Of a stretch of 20,822 nt of DNA, positions 14,928 to 20,822 are shown piece after piece. The translations under genes and the position numbers were made by a program. Origin of the DNA: Verrucomicrobiales bacterium (lineage in GTDB: Bacteria; Verrucomicrobiota; Verrucomicrobiia; Methylacidiphilales; JAAUTS01). Where the stretch lies: positions 1 through 20,822 of the forward strand of contig JAITHY010000061.1 of assembly GCA_031279715.1 (NCBI GenBank). The letters run 5' to 3'. The notes under the pieces were generated by a model that ran no database searches, was not told the origin of the DNA, and was given only the letters and a program-made list of their open reading frames with translations. Every line of letters starts with the position of its first letter. Position 1 is the stretch's first letter.

Positions 14928-16676
14928 TCAGCGTTTGCGTTGCTGTTTGCGCCGCGCCGCGGCCTGCGCCTTCATCGCCTCCAGCGTGGGGGCGACTTGC
15001 TTCAAGTTGTAACGCATTTGCACGATAGAGAGAATATTCTGCGCCGTCCAGTATAACGACAGCGCCGAGCTGAAGTTGTAGCAAAACAGCAGGAAGAACA
15101 GCGGCATGAATTTCATCATCTTCATCATCGGGTTGTCCACGCCCTGCGGTTGCGGGCTGATGCGCATGGAGAGGTACATCGTCAGCGTCATGACCAGCGG
15201 CATCGGATTCACCGGCAGCGAGAATCCGCCGAGGGCCAGCCGCCACACGGTGTCCGGTTGGGACAGGTCCTTGATCCACAAAAAGTGCTCGTGCCTCAGT
15301 TCAATCGAGCTTTGCAGCATCCAGTAAAAGCCGAGGAAAATCGGAAATTGAATCAGCATCGGCAGGCAGCTGCCGACGGGATTGACGCCGTATTCCTTGT
15401 AAATTTTCATCATCTCCTGGTTTAGTTTTTCCGGCTTGTCCTTGAATTTTTCCTGCGTTTCCTTCATCAGCGGCGCGACGGCTTGCATGCGTTTCATGCT
15501 GCGGTTGGCGGCGGATTGCGGCCACCACAGGACGGCGCGGATGATGACGGTGACGATGATGATGGCGAGGCCGTAGTTGGCGGCAAAACCGTGGATGGTG
15601 TTCATCAGCCACAACAGCAGGCTGCTGATGGGGCCGATGAAGGCGCCGAATTCCATGATTTCCGCCTGGTGGTCGGGCAGCGCTTGCAGGCGCGAGTTTT
15701 CTTTCGGCCCGGCGTAGAGGGAAAATTGTTGCGAGGCGCTGGTGTCGGGGTTGATGGTGATGCCGCTGATGGCGAGGTCGCCGACGATGCCCGTCGGCAC
15801 CGCCGCGCCGGGCCGGGTGGCGAGGTCGGGGAGATGTTGCCGCGTCCCCTCCGCGCGCAAGGCGTCGAAGCCCTGGCAGTCTATAATCATGGCGAAGAAT
15901 TGTGACTTGACTGACGCCCAGCGGACGGGGTTTTCGCCATCGCTGCCGATGACGGTTTTGCCGGAGGTGAACTTGAAGCCCAGCGGCGCGAAGCCGTCAA
16001 ATGAGGTGATGTCACTCTTCGCGTATTTTCCGCCGGTGCTGTACCAGGAGAGCGTGACGTAGCGGCTTTCCGCGCCGGCGTTTTCCGGGTGCAGCGCGGT
16101 GACCGCGCCGAGGGCCAGGCGGTACGGCGGCAGCACCTTGATGTCGCCGGTGCGGTTGGTGATGATTTGGTCGAGGGTGAGTTGATAGTCGCCGCTGACG
16201 GTGAACTTGCGGTTGATGATGAGGCCGGGCTGCAACTCGCGCGTGAAGGTGACGCTGGCGGTGTCACTGGCGGCGACGCTGTAGCCGATGAGGTTGGCGT
16301 CCGCCGACCAGCCGCTGATGTTGAACACGGGCAGCGGCGCGCCGTTGTTGAGAACGACCGGCGCGTCAATGCCGAGGCGGTGTTTTTTCAACTCGACGCG
16401 CTTGATTCCGCCGCCGTGCGTGGTGGTGATAACGCGAAAGTAATCGTTCTCCAGCGTGACCAGTTGTTCTGGCGCGAGGTTGCGCTCCGGCGCGACCGGA
16501 TCCGGCGCGGCGCGGAGTTGTTCGTCAGCGGGTCGCGCGGGGACGAGGGGCTGAGTGTCAGCGGCGCGCGGCGCGGCGGTTTGCGGCCGCGTCGGCTGGG
16601 TTTTGCTCTTGGTGTAGAATCCGTAGCCCAGCAGGGCGACGCATACGCTGACAATGATGAGGGCTGTTTTGTCCAT
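14928..16676 (-). CDS. yidC: Membrane protein insertase YidC
   Basis: This 582-residue Oxa1/YidC insertase acts with or without SecYEG to place proteins in the inner membrane. The N-terminal membrane anchor is MDKTALIIVSVCVALLGYGF. A large periplasmic P1 beta domain spans roughly 65-340. The conserved 60KD_IMP core (about 355-570) has five hydrophobic segments, including IIIVTVIIRAVLWWPQ with the conserved groove arginine. NPVGSCLPMLIQFPIFLGFY is the family signature, followed by NPMMKMMKFMPLFFL. The two-domain form is Gram-negative. The start at 16676, 2 bp after the yidD stop, is chosen because the in-frame extension upstream is only yidD read in another frame. The TGA stop is part of CGCTGACCGTGAC, a motif copy. 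Confidence 0.95.
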   Translation of the reverse strand: MDKTALIIVSVCVALLGYGFYTKSKTQPTRPQTAAPRAADTQPLVPARPADEQLRAAPDPVAPERNLAPEQLVTLENDYFRVITTTHGGGIKRVELKKHRLGIDAPVVLNNGAPLPVFNISGWSADANLIGYSVAASDTASVTFTRELQPGLIINRKFTVSGDYQLTLDQIITNRTGDIKVLPPYRLALGAVTALHPENAGAESRYVTLSWYSTGGKYAKSDITSFDGFAPLGFKFTSGKTVIGSDGENPVRWASVKSQFFAMIIDCQGFDALRAEGTRQHLPDLATRPGAAVPTGIVGDLAISGITINPDTSASQQFSLYAGPKENSRLQALPDHQAEIMEFGAFIGPISSLLLWLMNTIHGFAANYGLAIIIVTVIIRAVLWWPQSAANRSMKRMQAVAPLMKETQEKFKDKPEKLNQEMMKIYKEYGVNPVGSCLPMLIQFPIFLGFYWMLQSSIELRHEHFLWIKDLSQPDTVWRLALGGFSLPVNPMPLVMTLTMYLSMRISPQPQGVDNPMMKMMKFMPLFFLLFCYNFSSALSLYWTAQNILSIVQMRYNLKQVAPTLEAMKAQAAARRKQQRKR

Positions 16677-16678
16677 GA

Positions 16679-16927
16679 TTAAAATTTCCGGTTGACGGTC
16701 AGCGGCACGGGGTCGTGGCCGAACGCGCCCCACGGGTGGCAGCGCAGGATTCGCCCCGCCGCCAGTCGCGCGCCGTGCCACGCGCCGTGCCGCCGCAAGG
16801 CCTCGACCGCGTATTCGGAGCAGCTTGGCGAATAGCGGCAGCAGCCGGCGGTGCCGCCGGCCAGGGGACGCAACGGGGTCAGCGCCACTTGGTAACATCG
16901 AATTGTGAAAATCAGCAGTTCTTTCAT
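16679..16927 (-). CDS. yidD: YidD, membrane protein insertion efficiency factor
   Basis: This 82-residue protein has the diagnostic GCCRYSPSCSEYAVEALRRHG cysteine region (residues 28-48) and HPWG near residue 64. YidD supports insertion of membrane proteins alongside YidC. Its start overlaps the end of rnpA by 4 bp and its stop is 2 bp before yidC, so the three are translationally linked. The tail PLTVNRKF is encoded by a near-perfect copy of the dispersed motif (16691-16703). Confidence 0.93.
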   Translation of the reverse strand: MKELLIFTIRCYQVALTPLRPLAGGTAGCCRYSPSCSEYAVEALRRHGAWHGARLAAGRILRCHPWGAFGHDPVPLTVNRKF

Positions 16928-17280
16928 AGTGTTGTTTCCATGCCGGCTTTTTTGTACAACGCCAGCACTTCTTTCCGCAATTGCGTGAACTCAGCGTCAG
17001 CGGCTCCGCGGCGGGCGATCCACACCGATTGCAAATCCGCCGCCAGTCCGTGCTGATGCTGACGGTAAATTTCCCGCAGCCGGCGCTTGATTTGGTTGCG
17101 CCGCACCGCGTCGCCGCAAATCTTTGGCACGATAAATCCCGCCCGACGGTCAGCGCCGGCGACGCGGAGAAAATTCAACGCCAGATGCCGGCTGGCGACC
17201 CGCTGACCGTCACACCGCACCGTGTCAAAATCGTTCCGGTGACGGAGTATCCTGGCGCGCGGCAGCGAGTAATCAGGCAT
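16924..17280 (-). CDS. rnpA: Ribonuclease P protein component
   Basis: This 118-residue basic protein assists the catalytic RNA of RNase P in maturing tRNA 5' ends. The family core is RRNQIKRRLREIYR (RNR motif). An N-terminal LPRARILRHRNDFDTV also fits the family. The ATG at 17280 is chosen: it lies 2 bp after the rpmH stop and gives normal length. The same frame stays open without a stop through the whole of rpmH to a TTG at 17541, which would give a 205-residue form; see the finding. It overlaps yidD by 4 bp. Confidence 0.9.
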   Translation of the reverse strand: MPDYSLPRARILRHRNDFDTVRCDGQRVASRHLALNFLRVAGADRRAGFIVPKICGDAVRRNQIKRRLREIYRQHQHGLAADLQSVWIARRGAADAEFTQLRKEVLALYKKAGMETTL

Positions 17281-17282
17281 GG

Positions 17283-17525
17283 TTATTTTTTCTTCGCGGC
17301 GGCCTTGGCCCGGCGCGCGACTTGCTTCTTGGCTTTTACCTTCGGCACCGCGTGCTGTTGCTTGTGGCGTGTGTACTTGCGCTCCGTCTTCTTCGGCAGC
17401 AAACGCTTGCGTCCCTTGGCGCGGCGGCGGCCAAGGGTGGCGCGTCCGTTTTTGGTGCGGGTTCGGGACAGGAAACCAAGCTTGCGTTTCCGGCGGCGAG
17501 TCGAGGGTCTGTAGGTAGGTTGCAT
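17283..17525 (-). CDS. rpmH: 50S ribosomal protein L34 with a long basic C-terminal tail
   Basis: The first 45 or so residues (QPTYRPSTRRRKRKLGFLSR...NGRATLGRRRAKGRKRL) are L34. The usual length is 44-50 residues, but here about 35 more follow, rich in Lys, Ala and Arg (KKTERKYTRHKQQH...KKQVARRAKAAAKKK). No stop or frameshift interrupts the gene, so the tail appears genuine. It leads the rnpA-yidD-yidC-jag-ndk block. The leader has GAAG/AAAG stretches but no strong ribosome-binding site. Confidence 0.93.
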   Translation of the reverse strand: MQPTYRPSTRRRKRKLGFLSRTRTKNGRATLGRRRAKGRKRLLPKKTERKYTRHKQQHAVPKVKAKKQVARRAKAAAKKK

Positions 17526-17561
17526 AATAATCTTTCTTCAATTTTCCAACAAGAGCCGGAC

Positions 17562-17589
17562 AGATTACCAGCTTTGCCCGTCAAGTCAA
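17562..17589 (-). promoter_or_regulatory. Sigma-70-type promoter for the rpmH operon
   Basis: On the minus strand TTGACT (17584-17589) and TAATCT (17562-17567) are separated by 16 bp. Predicted transcription would begin near 17555, leaving a leader of about 30 nt before the rpmH ATG. It is the best -35/-10 pair in the 91-bp gap 17526-17616. Confidence 0.55.
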
Positions 17590-17616
17590 GTGATTGGGCG
17601 GGAAATTTTACGCCGC

Positions 17617-18111
17617 TTAGTTGGCTTTGTTCAGGGGCGCGCCGTTGAAACGAACGCCGGCGGGCATGCCGGGTTTGGGCGGGTGACTGTCAGCGCCGTT
17701 GAACACGACATGATAAGCGCCGTCGGCGGCGCGGGCGATGCCGATGCCGATTTGGTCAACGCGGTCTTTTAGCAGATTATGGCGGTGGCCGGCGCTGTTC
17801 ATCCATGCGGTGACCACCCGCCTCGGCGCGGGCGGGGAGCCGTCCGGATTTTTCGCCAGATACAAATTCTCGTTCAAGTAGGAGTAGCCGAGGCCGCTGA
17901 CGATGACTTGCAGATTTTTGCGGTGGATCATTTGGCCGGCGGCGGCGTTTTTTTCCGCCCATTCGCCGGCGAGTTTCATCAGCGGCCCGTTCAGCGTCAC
18001 CGCCGGCGCGCCGGCCCGCTGACGGTGAAGATTGATGTCCGCCAGCAACGCGGCAAAATACGGGTCATCGTCAGCGCGCAAGGTGACCGCTGACAGTGTC
18101 AGGATGAGCAT
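17617..18111 (-). CDS. Secreted CAP (SCP/PR-1-like) domain protein
   Basis: From the ATG at 18111 this gives 164 residues. It has a short signal-like start (MLILTLSAVTLRA) followed by one CAP domain. LLADINLHRQRAGAPAVTLN, LMKLAGEWAEKNAAAG, ENLYLA and VVTAWMNSAGHRHNLL are the family's helices and signature blocks, with His in place at SAGHRHNLL. It is probably periplasmic or extracellular; bacterial CAP proteins have varied and mostly unknown roles. The stop of the mqnD-like gene lies 4 bp upstream. In-frame TTG codons just upstream (NLSLSKL) would overlap mqnD slightly and give a better basic n-region, so the true start may be earlier. Confidence 0.8.
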   Translation of the reverse strand: MLILTLSAVTLRADDDPYFAALLADINLHRQRAGAPAVTLNGPLMKLAGEWAEKNAAAGQMIHRKNLQVIVSGLGYSYLNENLYLAKNPDGSPPAPRRVVTAWMNSAGHRHNLLKDRVDQIGIGIARAADGAYHVVFNGADSHPPKPGMPAGVRFNGAPLNKAN

Positions 18112-18115
18112 CAGC

Positions 18116-18961
18116 TTAGACAAACTCAAGTTCTTTCGGTTCCGGCAGCGCGCCGATGGCGTGGCCGCGCCGCAAAAATTCGCGAATGCCGTCGCGCCCG
18201 CGCTGTCCGTAGTCAAGAGTCAACTCGTTGACATACATGCCGATGAATTGGTCGGTCATCGCCGCGTCCAGTCCGCGGCCCAGCGGCAGCGCGTGGCGCA
18301 CGCCCGCCTGCCGGTTGGCAAGCCCGTAGTGGATGCTGGCGCGGGTGATGTCGGTGACGTCGCGCACGACTTTCGCGCCGAGTGATTTTTTCACCACGTT
18401 CCCGCCCAGAGGCAGCGGCAGGCCGCCGGTCTCGCGGAACCACCATTTGCCAAGGTCTTCGCACAATTCAAACCCTTCGCGGGCGTAGGTCAGCTGCCCC
18501 TCATGAATGAGCAGGCCGATGTCCGCGCGACCGTCACGGACAGTGTCGAAAATTTTATCGAACGGCACGACGATATAATCAAGCTGGGCGTCAGCGCGTC
18601 CGGCGTAAATCATCAGCGCCAAAAACGCGCTGGTGAGTTTTCCGGGGATGGCGATTTTTTTGCCAAGCAATTCGTCGCGTGAGAATTTTTGCCGCGCCAC
18701 CAGCAGCGGACCGTAATTGTCTCCCATGCTTGCGCCGCACGACATCAGCGCGTATGTTCGCGTCAAATAAGCGTAGGCGTGAATGGACACCGCGCTGGTG
18801 TCGAGTTCCCCGCGGAAAGCGCGCTCGTTCAATGTTTGAATATCCTGCAATGTGTGCTCAAACTCGTAACCGCCGAGCGGAATTTTATGCTCCGCCATCG
18901 CGTAAAACATGAAAGCGTCGTCGGGATCGGGACTGTGGCCCAGGGTGATTTTTTGTTTCAT
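18116..18961 (-). CDS. mqnD: MqnD-like 1,4-dihydroxy-6-naphthoate synthase (MqnA/MqnD family)
   Basis: This 281-residue protein has the periplasmic-binding-protein-like fold used by MqnA and MqnD but no signal peptide, so it is cytoplasmic. The start GHSPDPDDAFMFYA is the family opening. IAIPGKLTSAFLALMIY, ADIGLLIHEGQLTY and LPLPLGGNVV are the other landmark blocks; LIHEGQ and GG-LPLPLG are typical of MqnD. MqnD converts cyclic de-hypoxanthine futalosine to 1,4-dihydroxy-6-naphthoate in the futalosine route to menaquinone. No other mqn gene is in the window. A related enzyme of the same family cannot be excluded. The start is 5 bp after the zinc-ribbon gene. Confidence 0.8.
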   Translation of the reverse strand: MKQKITLGHSPDPDDAFMFYAMAEHKIPLGGYEFEHTLQDIQTLNERAFRGELDTSAVSIHAYAYLTRTYALMSCGASMGDNYGPLLVARQKFSRDELLGKKIAIPGKLTSAFLALMIYAGRADAQLDYIVVPFDKIFDTVRDGRADIGLLIHEGQLTYAREGFELCEDLGKWWFRETGGLPLPLGGNVVKKSLGAKVVRDVTDITRASIHYGLANRQAGVRHALPLGRGLDAAMTDQFIGMYVNELTLDYGQRGRDGIREFLRRGHAIGALPEPKELEFV

Positions 18962-18966
18962 GGAGA

Positions 18967-19194
18967 TTAGTGGTAATCCTCGTGCGTCACCGACAGCGGC
19001 GCGCGCGTGGCGAGCAATTCCGCCTGCGCCAGCACCGTCGCGGTGGATTCATCAAATCGGTAGGCGTTGCAATTCGGGCAAACGACGGCTTTTTGCGCCA
19101 CGATGGAGCCGCAGCTCTCGCAAACTTTGAAACGCTTCGGCGCGGCCATGATTTTAGCCGCCGCCTCTTTCCGGAAATTTGCTTGTTCATTCAT
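18967..19194 (-). CDS. Small zinc-ribbon protein
   Basis: This 75-residue protein has two CxxC knuckles, CESC (Cys25, Cys28) and CPNC (Cys39, Cys42), forming a rubredoxin-like zinc ribbon. An Ala-rich tail ends in HEDYH. It has no other recognisable domain; nucleic-acid or protein binding is possible but unproven. It heads the run with the mqnD-like and CAP genes (5-bp gap). The first ATG has no Shine-Dalgarno; a second start at Met16 would still keep the ribbon. Its upstream border is the left att-like repeat, so its promoter may be altered by the island. Confidence 0.75.
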   Translation of the reverse strand: MNEQANFRKEAAAKIMAAPKRFKVCESCGSIVAQKAVVCPNCNAYRFDESTATVLAQAELLATRAPLSVTHEDYH

Positions 19195-19219
19195 ACGCCG
19201 GGGGTTTCCACAGGGCTGG

Positions 19220-19238
19220 ATTAACTGGCTCCGGAGGT
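19220..19238. repeat. Left direct repeat (att-like), copy of the tRNA-Asn 3' end
   Basis: ATTAACTGGCTCCGGAGGT is identical over 19 bp to 20716-20734; the match extends to 24 of 26 if the next seven bases are included. It matches the last nucleotides of the tRNA-Asn gene, its CCA, and 5 bp beyond. Together the copies bracket 1.5 kb of unlike DNA, as expected from integration at a tRNA 3' end. Confidence 0.85.
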
Positions 19239-19554
19239 GGGGAGCGCCCTGAAAAACCTGTTTGCTTTTCAGGACTTATATAGATCAAGTCGTTTTCAGT
19301 CAAGTGGATTTGCGCCCGGCGGGTTTCCGCCAAAAACCCACGCGAAATCTTGACTCTCTCCAAATACGGGTTGTTAGCAAATCAAAATGGATGGGAAATA
19401 TAAGCTGCCTTTTTTTGCGGGGGCAAGGGATAAGTTTTGGAGCCAACAACCTTGGACAATATCGGATAATATAAAATTGGCGGAAAAATTTTGACGTTTT
19501 TGGTGGTGAAACCCGCTGAAATGGGTACGCTGATGGTGATTTCAGGGCGGGAAC

Positions 19555-19668
19555 GTGAAAAACATCATCTTCGGCGACACCTTCGCTGAACAACTCGACG
19601 CCATCGAGGCTGGTATCAAAACCCTCGAAACCGAAATCCTCGCCCTGCTCAAGGAGATCACCGCATGA
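19555..19668 (+). pseudogene. 3' remnant of a gene preceding rhuM (possibly hsdS)
   Basis: An open stretch of 37 codons ends in TGA at 19666-19668, overlapping the rhuM ATG (ATGA). The peptide (FAEQLDAIEAGIKTLETEILALLKEITA) is a helical, coiled-coil-like C-terminus. An in-frame stop lies upstream at 19537, so the rest of the gene is missing. RhuM genes are often found in type I restriction-modification loci, so hsdS is a guess from context. It could instead be a short GTG-initiated gene. Confidence 0.4.
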
Positions 19669-20513
19669 GCGACCAGCCCGCACCTTGTTCCGAACTCATC
19701 CTCTACCAAACCGAGGACGGACACACCCGTATCCAGTGCCACCTCGAAAACGAAACCCTTTGGCTTACGCAGACATTGATAGCGGAGCTGTTTCAAAAGG
19801 ACGTGCGAACCATCAACGAACACCTGGTCAATATCTTCGATGAGGGCGAGCTGAGCCGGAAGGCAACCATCCGGAAATTCCGGATGGTTCGGCAAGAGGG
19901 AAATCGGCAAGTGGCGCGGAATATTGAACACTACAATCTCGAAGCCATCCTCGCTGTTGGTTATCGCGTCCGCAGCCATCGCGGCACCCAGTTCCGCCAG
20001 TGGGCCACGGCCCGCTTGAGCGAGTATCTGGTGAAAGGGTTCACGATGGACGACGAGCGGCTCAAGAATCCGCCGGGCAAGGGGCAGAAGGATTACTTCG
20101 ACGAACTGCTGGCCCGCATCCGCGGGCATTCGTTCGTCGGAACGGTGTTTTTACCAAAAGGTGCTCGATATTTACGCCACAAGCGTGGACTACACCCCAA
20201 GCACCGAGTTTTCCCAAAAATTTTTCGCCACGGTGCAGAACAAGATGCACTGGGCGACCCACGGCCACACCGCCGCCGAGGTGATCGCCGGGCGGGTGGA
20301 TGCCACCAAGCCATTCATGGGGCTGCGAACCACGCGCCCTGGCGGCATTGTGCGGAAAGAGGATGCGTCCATCGCCAAAAATTACCTGACGGAAGATGAG
20401 TTGCAGGCCTTGCAACGCCACCCGATGACCATGCGGAACTGGAATACAGCCGCTATCATACGCTCATTGATTTGCAACCGCGCCCAAGAAAACCCCAACC
20501 GCCCGCCCCATGA
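19665..20513 (+). pseudogene. Broken rhuM-family gene (RhuM virulence-protein family)
   Basis: The N-terminal part reads well: SELILYQTEDGHTRIQCHLENETLWLTQ, LIAELFQKDVRTINEHL (helix-turn-helix-like), YNLEAILAVGYRVRSHRGTQFRQWAT. It loses frame at about 20121-20123 (one extra base in CGCGGG). It resumes in the next frame as IRSSERCFYQKVLDIYATSVDYTP...HWATHGHTAAEVIAGRVDATKPFMG. Compared with the family as I recall it, a segment between ELQALQR and PMTMRNW is missing. A second deletion after MRNW brings EYSRYHTLIDLQPRP back in the original frame, ending at TGA 20511-20513. RhuM proteins occur beside type I restriction systems and islands; their function is unclear. The product here cannot be full length. 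Confidence 0.8.
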
Positions 20514-20614
20514 TCATCGAAAACCAACCTAAACAATCAACCTCACGCGTGAACTCCTCCAGCCTCTCACAAGACCGCCGGTTGAATTTCCCCCCAATAC
20601 TTTTTACAGCATAG
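20510..20614 (+). pseudogene. Possible 5' stub of the gene following rhuM
   Basis: An ATG at 20510 overlaps the last rhuM stop (ATGA) and opens MIIENQPKQS..., 34 codons to TAG at 20612-20614. The coupled start mirrors the junction upstream of rhuM, so this is probably the start of the next gene of the original operon, cut off by deletion. No family is recognisable. The remaining 20615-20715 contains nothing that I can identify. Confidence 0.3.
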
Positions 20615-20715
20615 AAAATCTACAGCAAATGAAACGCAAAATGATTTTGCTGACAGGCTTCAGAGGCTGATAAATAAAGGATGGAGCAAGTACCGATGCG
20701 GGAAAAACGTGAATT

Positions 20716-20734
20716 ATTAACTGGCTCCGGAGGT
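20716..20734. repeat. Right direct repeat (att-like) inside the tRNA-Asn 3' end
   Basis: This is the partner of 19220-19238. It includes the tRNA acceptor 3' strand, discriminator, CCA and the 5 bp beyond, so the tRNA gene remains whole on this side. Confidence 0.85.
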
Positions 20735-20796
20735 AGGGATCGAACCTACGACCAATCGGTTAACAGCCGACCGCTCTACCACTGAGCTACTCCGGA
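20722..20796 (-). tRNA. tRNA-Asn (anticodon GTT)
   Basis: On the minus strand the acceptor arms TCCGGAG and CTCCGGA pair perfectly. The D-arm contains AGTGGTAGA. The anticodon stem GTCGG/CCGAT (one G-T pair) encloses the loop CTGTTAA with anticodon GTT. The T-arm is GTAGG-TTCGATC-CCTAC. The discriminator is G, and CCA is encoded (20722-20724). The gene is 72 nt without CCA (20725-20796). Confidence 0.96.
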
Positions 20797-20822
20797 TGGG
20801 ATAACGGAACGGAAATAAAACC

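Larger units (their letters stand above)
93..18597. repeat. Dispersed, highly iterated palindromic motif family (consensus CGCTGACSGTSAGCG)
   Basis: Hand scanning gives about 92 copies of GCTGAC or GTCAGC between these positions, roughly one per 200 bp; about nine would be expected at equal base frequencies. Many are extended to TGAC(G/C)GTSA. Three are perfect 13-mers. Single-mismatch copies include 372-384, 528-540, 751-763, 6022-6034, 6568-6580 and 16691-16703. Most lie inside genes on either strand and code for L/V-T-V-S/T. Copies are nearly absent from amtB and from the island after 18970. It is too short and variable to be a transposon; it resembles an uptake-signal or HIP1-type genome signature. 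Confidence 0.85.
19220..20734. mobile_element. Small decayed genomic island at tRNA-Asn
   Basis: The 1.5-kb segment between identical 19-bp repeats lies at the 3' end of tRNA-Asn. It has no intact gene. It holds the 3' stub of one gene, a broken rhuM and the 5' stub of another, each joined by ATGA overlaps. It contains only one half-site of the dispersed motif (20649-20654), against about nine expected from the host density. No integrase is present, so it is a remnant or was moved in trans. The 316 bp at 19239-19554 hold no gene that I can see, only an 8-bp hairpin (CCTGAAAA/TTTTCAGG, 19248-19273). Confidence 0.7.

Noticed and set aside
14928..16898. A 656-residue YidC with an N-terminal extension
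   Set aside because: The extra 74 residues are yidD read in another frame; the true membrane anchor starts at MDKTAL (16676).
93..18597. The dispersed motif as a transposable MITE or REP element
   Set aside because: Copies are 6-15 bp, vary in extent, lie within conserved coding frames without disrupting them, and have no target duplications or conserved flanks.
19248..19273. Hairpin CCTGAAAA/TTTTCAGG as a terminator or riboswitch
   Set aside because: The stem is perfect, but no gene ends into it and it has no T-tract or recognisable aptamer. It is noted only as island structure.
19542..20129. A 195-residue minus-strand frame in the island
   Set aside because: It lies opposite the rhuM N-terminal coding region, whose family resemblance is clear.

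Overview
The window looks like chromosomal DNA of a GC-rich member of the Verrucomicrobiota (PVC group). The basis is a PEP-CTERM protein with autotransporter-type beta-strand repeats, a small secreted protein resembling the exosortase-associated TIGR04073 family, an MqnD-like enzyme of the futalosine menaquinone route, and weak Shine-Dalgarno use. No ribosomal RNA is present, so the placement is an inference.

Layout. 22-1002 (+): a small-molecule kinase of the aminoglycoside phosphotransferase/AmgK type. 1043-4751 (-): a secreted C39-like cysteine peptidase behind a PEP-CTERM beta-strand-repeat protein, followed by an AT-rich spacer with a leader hairpin and a decamer tandem repeat. 4999-12043 (-): an RNA (uracil-5-)methyltransferase, the TIGR04073-like protein with its own terminator, a periplasmic amidase_3 hydrolase, two uncharacterised proteins, a KefB-type antiporter with tandem RCK_C domains, and a CDF metal exporter. 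12162-13863 (+): amtB-glnK behind a sigma-54-type promoter and closed by a strong terminator. 14034-17525 (-): the classic rpmH-rnpA-yidD-yidC-jag block with ndk appended. 17617-19194 (-): a zinc-ribbon protein, an MqnD-like enzyme and a CAP-domain protein. 19220-20734: a decayed island bounded by a 19-bp direct repeat that copies the 3' end of a tRNA-Asn gene (20722-20796, -). It holds a broken rhuM gene flanked by stubs of two neighbouring genes.

The most striking signal is not a gene. A short, nearly palindromic sequence, consensus CGCTGAC(S)GTSAGCG, is scattered through almost every host gene on both strands. A hand count gives about 92 copies of its half-site (GCTGAC or GTCAGC) in the first 18.6 kb, about ten times the number expected for equal base use. 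Within genes it is often read as Leu/Val-Thr-Val-Ser. It forms the stop codons of two genes and occurs as inverted pairs at two gene ends. It is nearly absent from amtB and from the tRNA-bounded island. It behaves like a highly iterated genome signature such as a DNA-uptake sequence or HIP1-like palindrome; its function is unknown.
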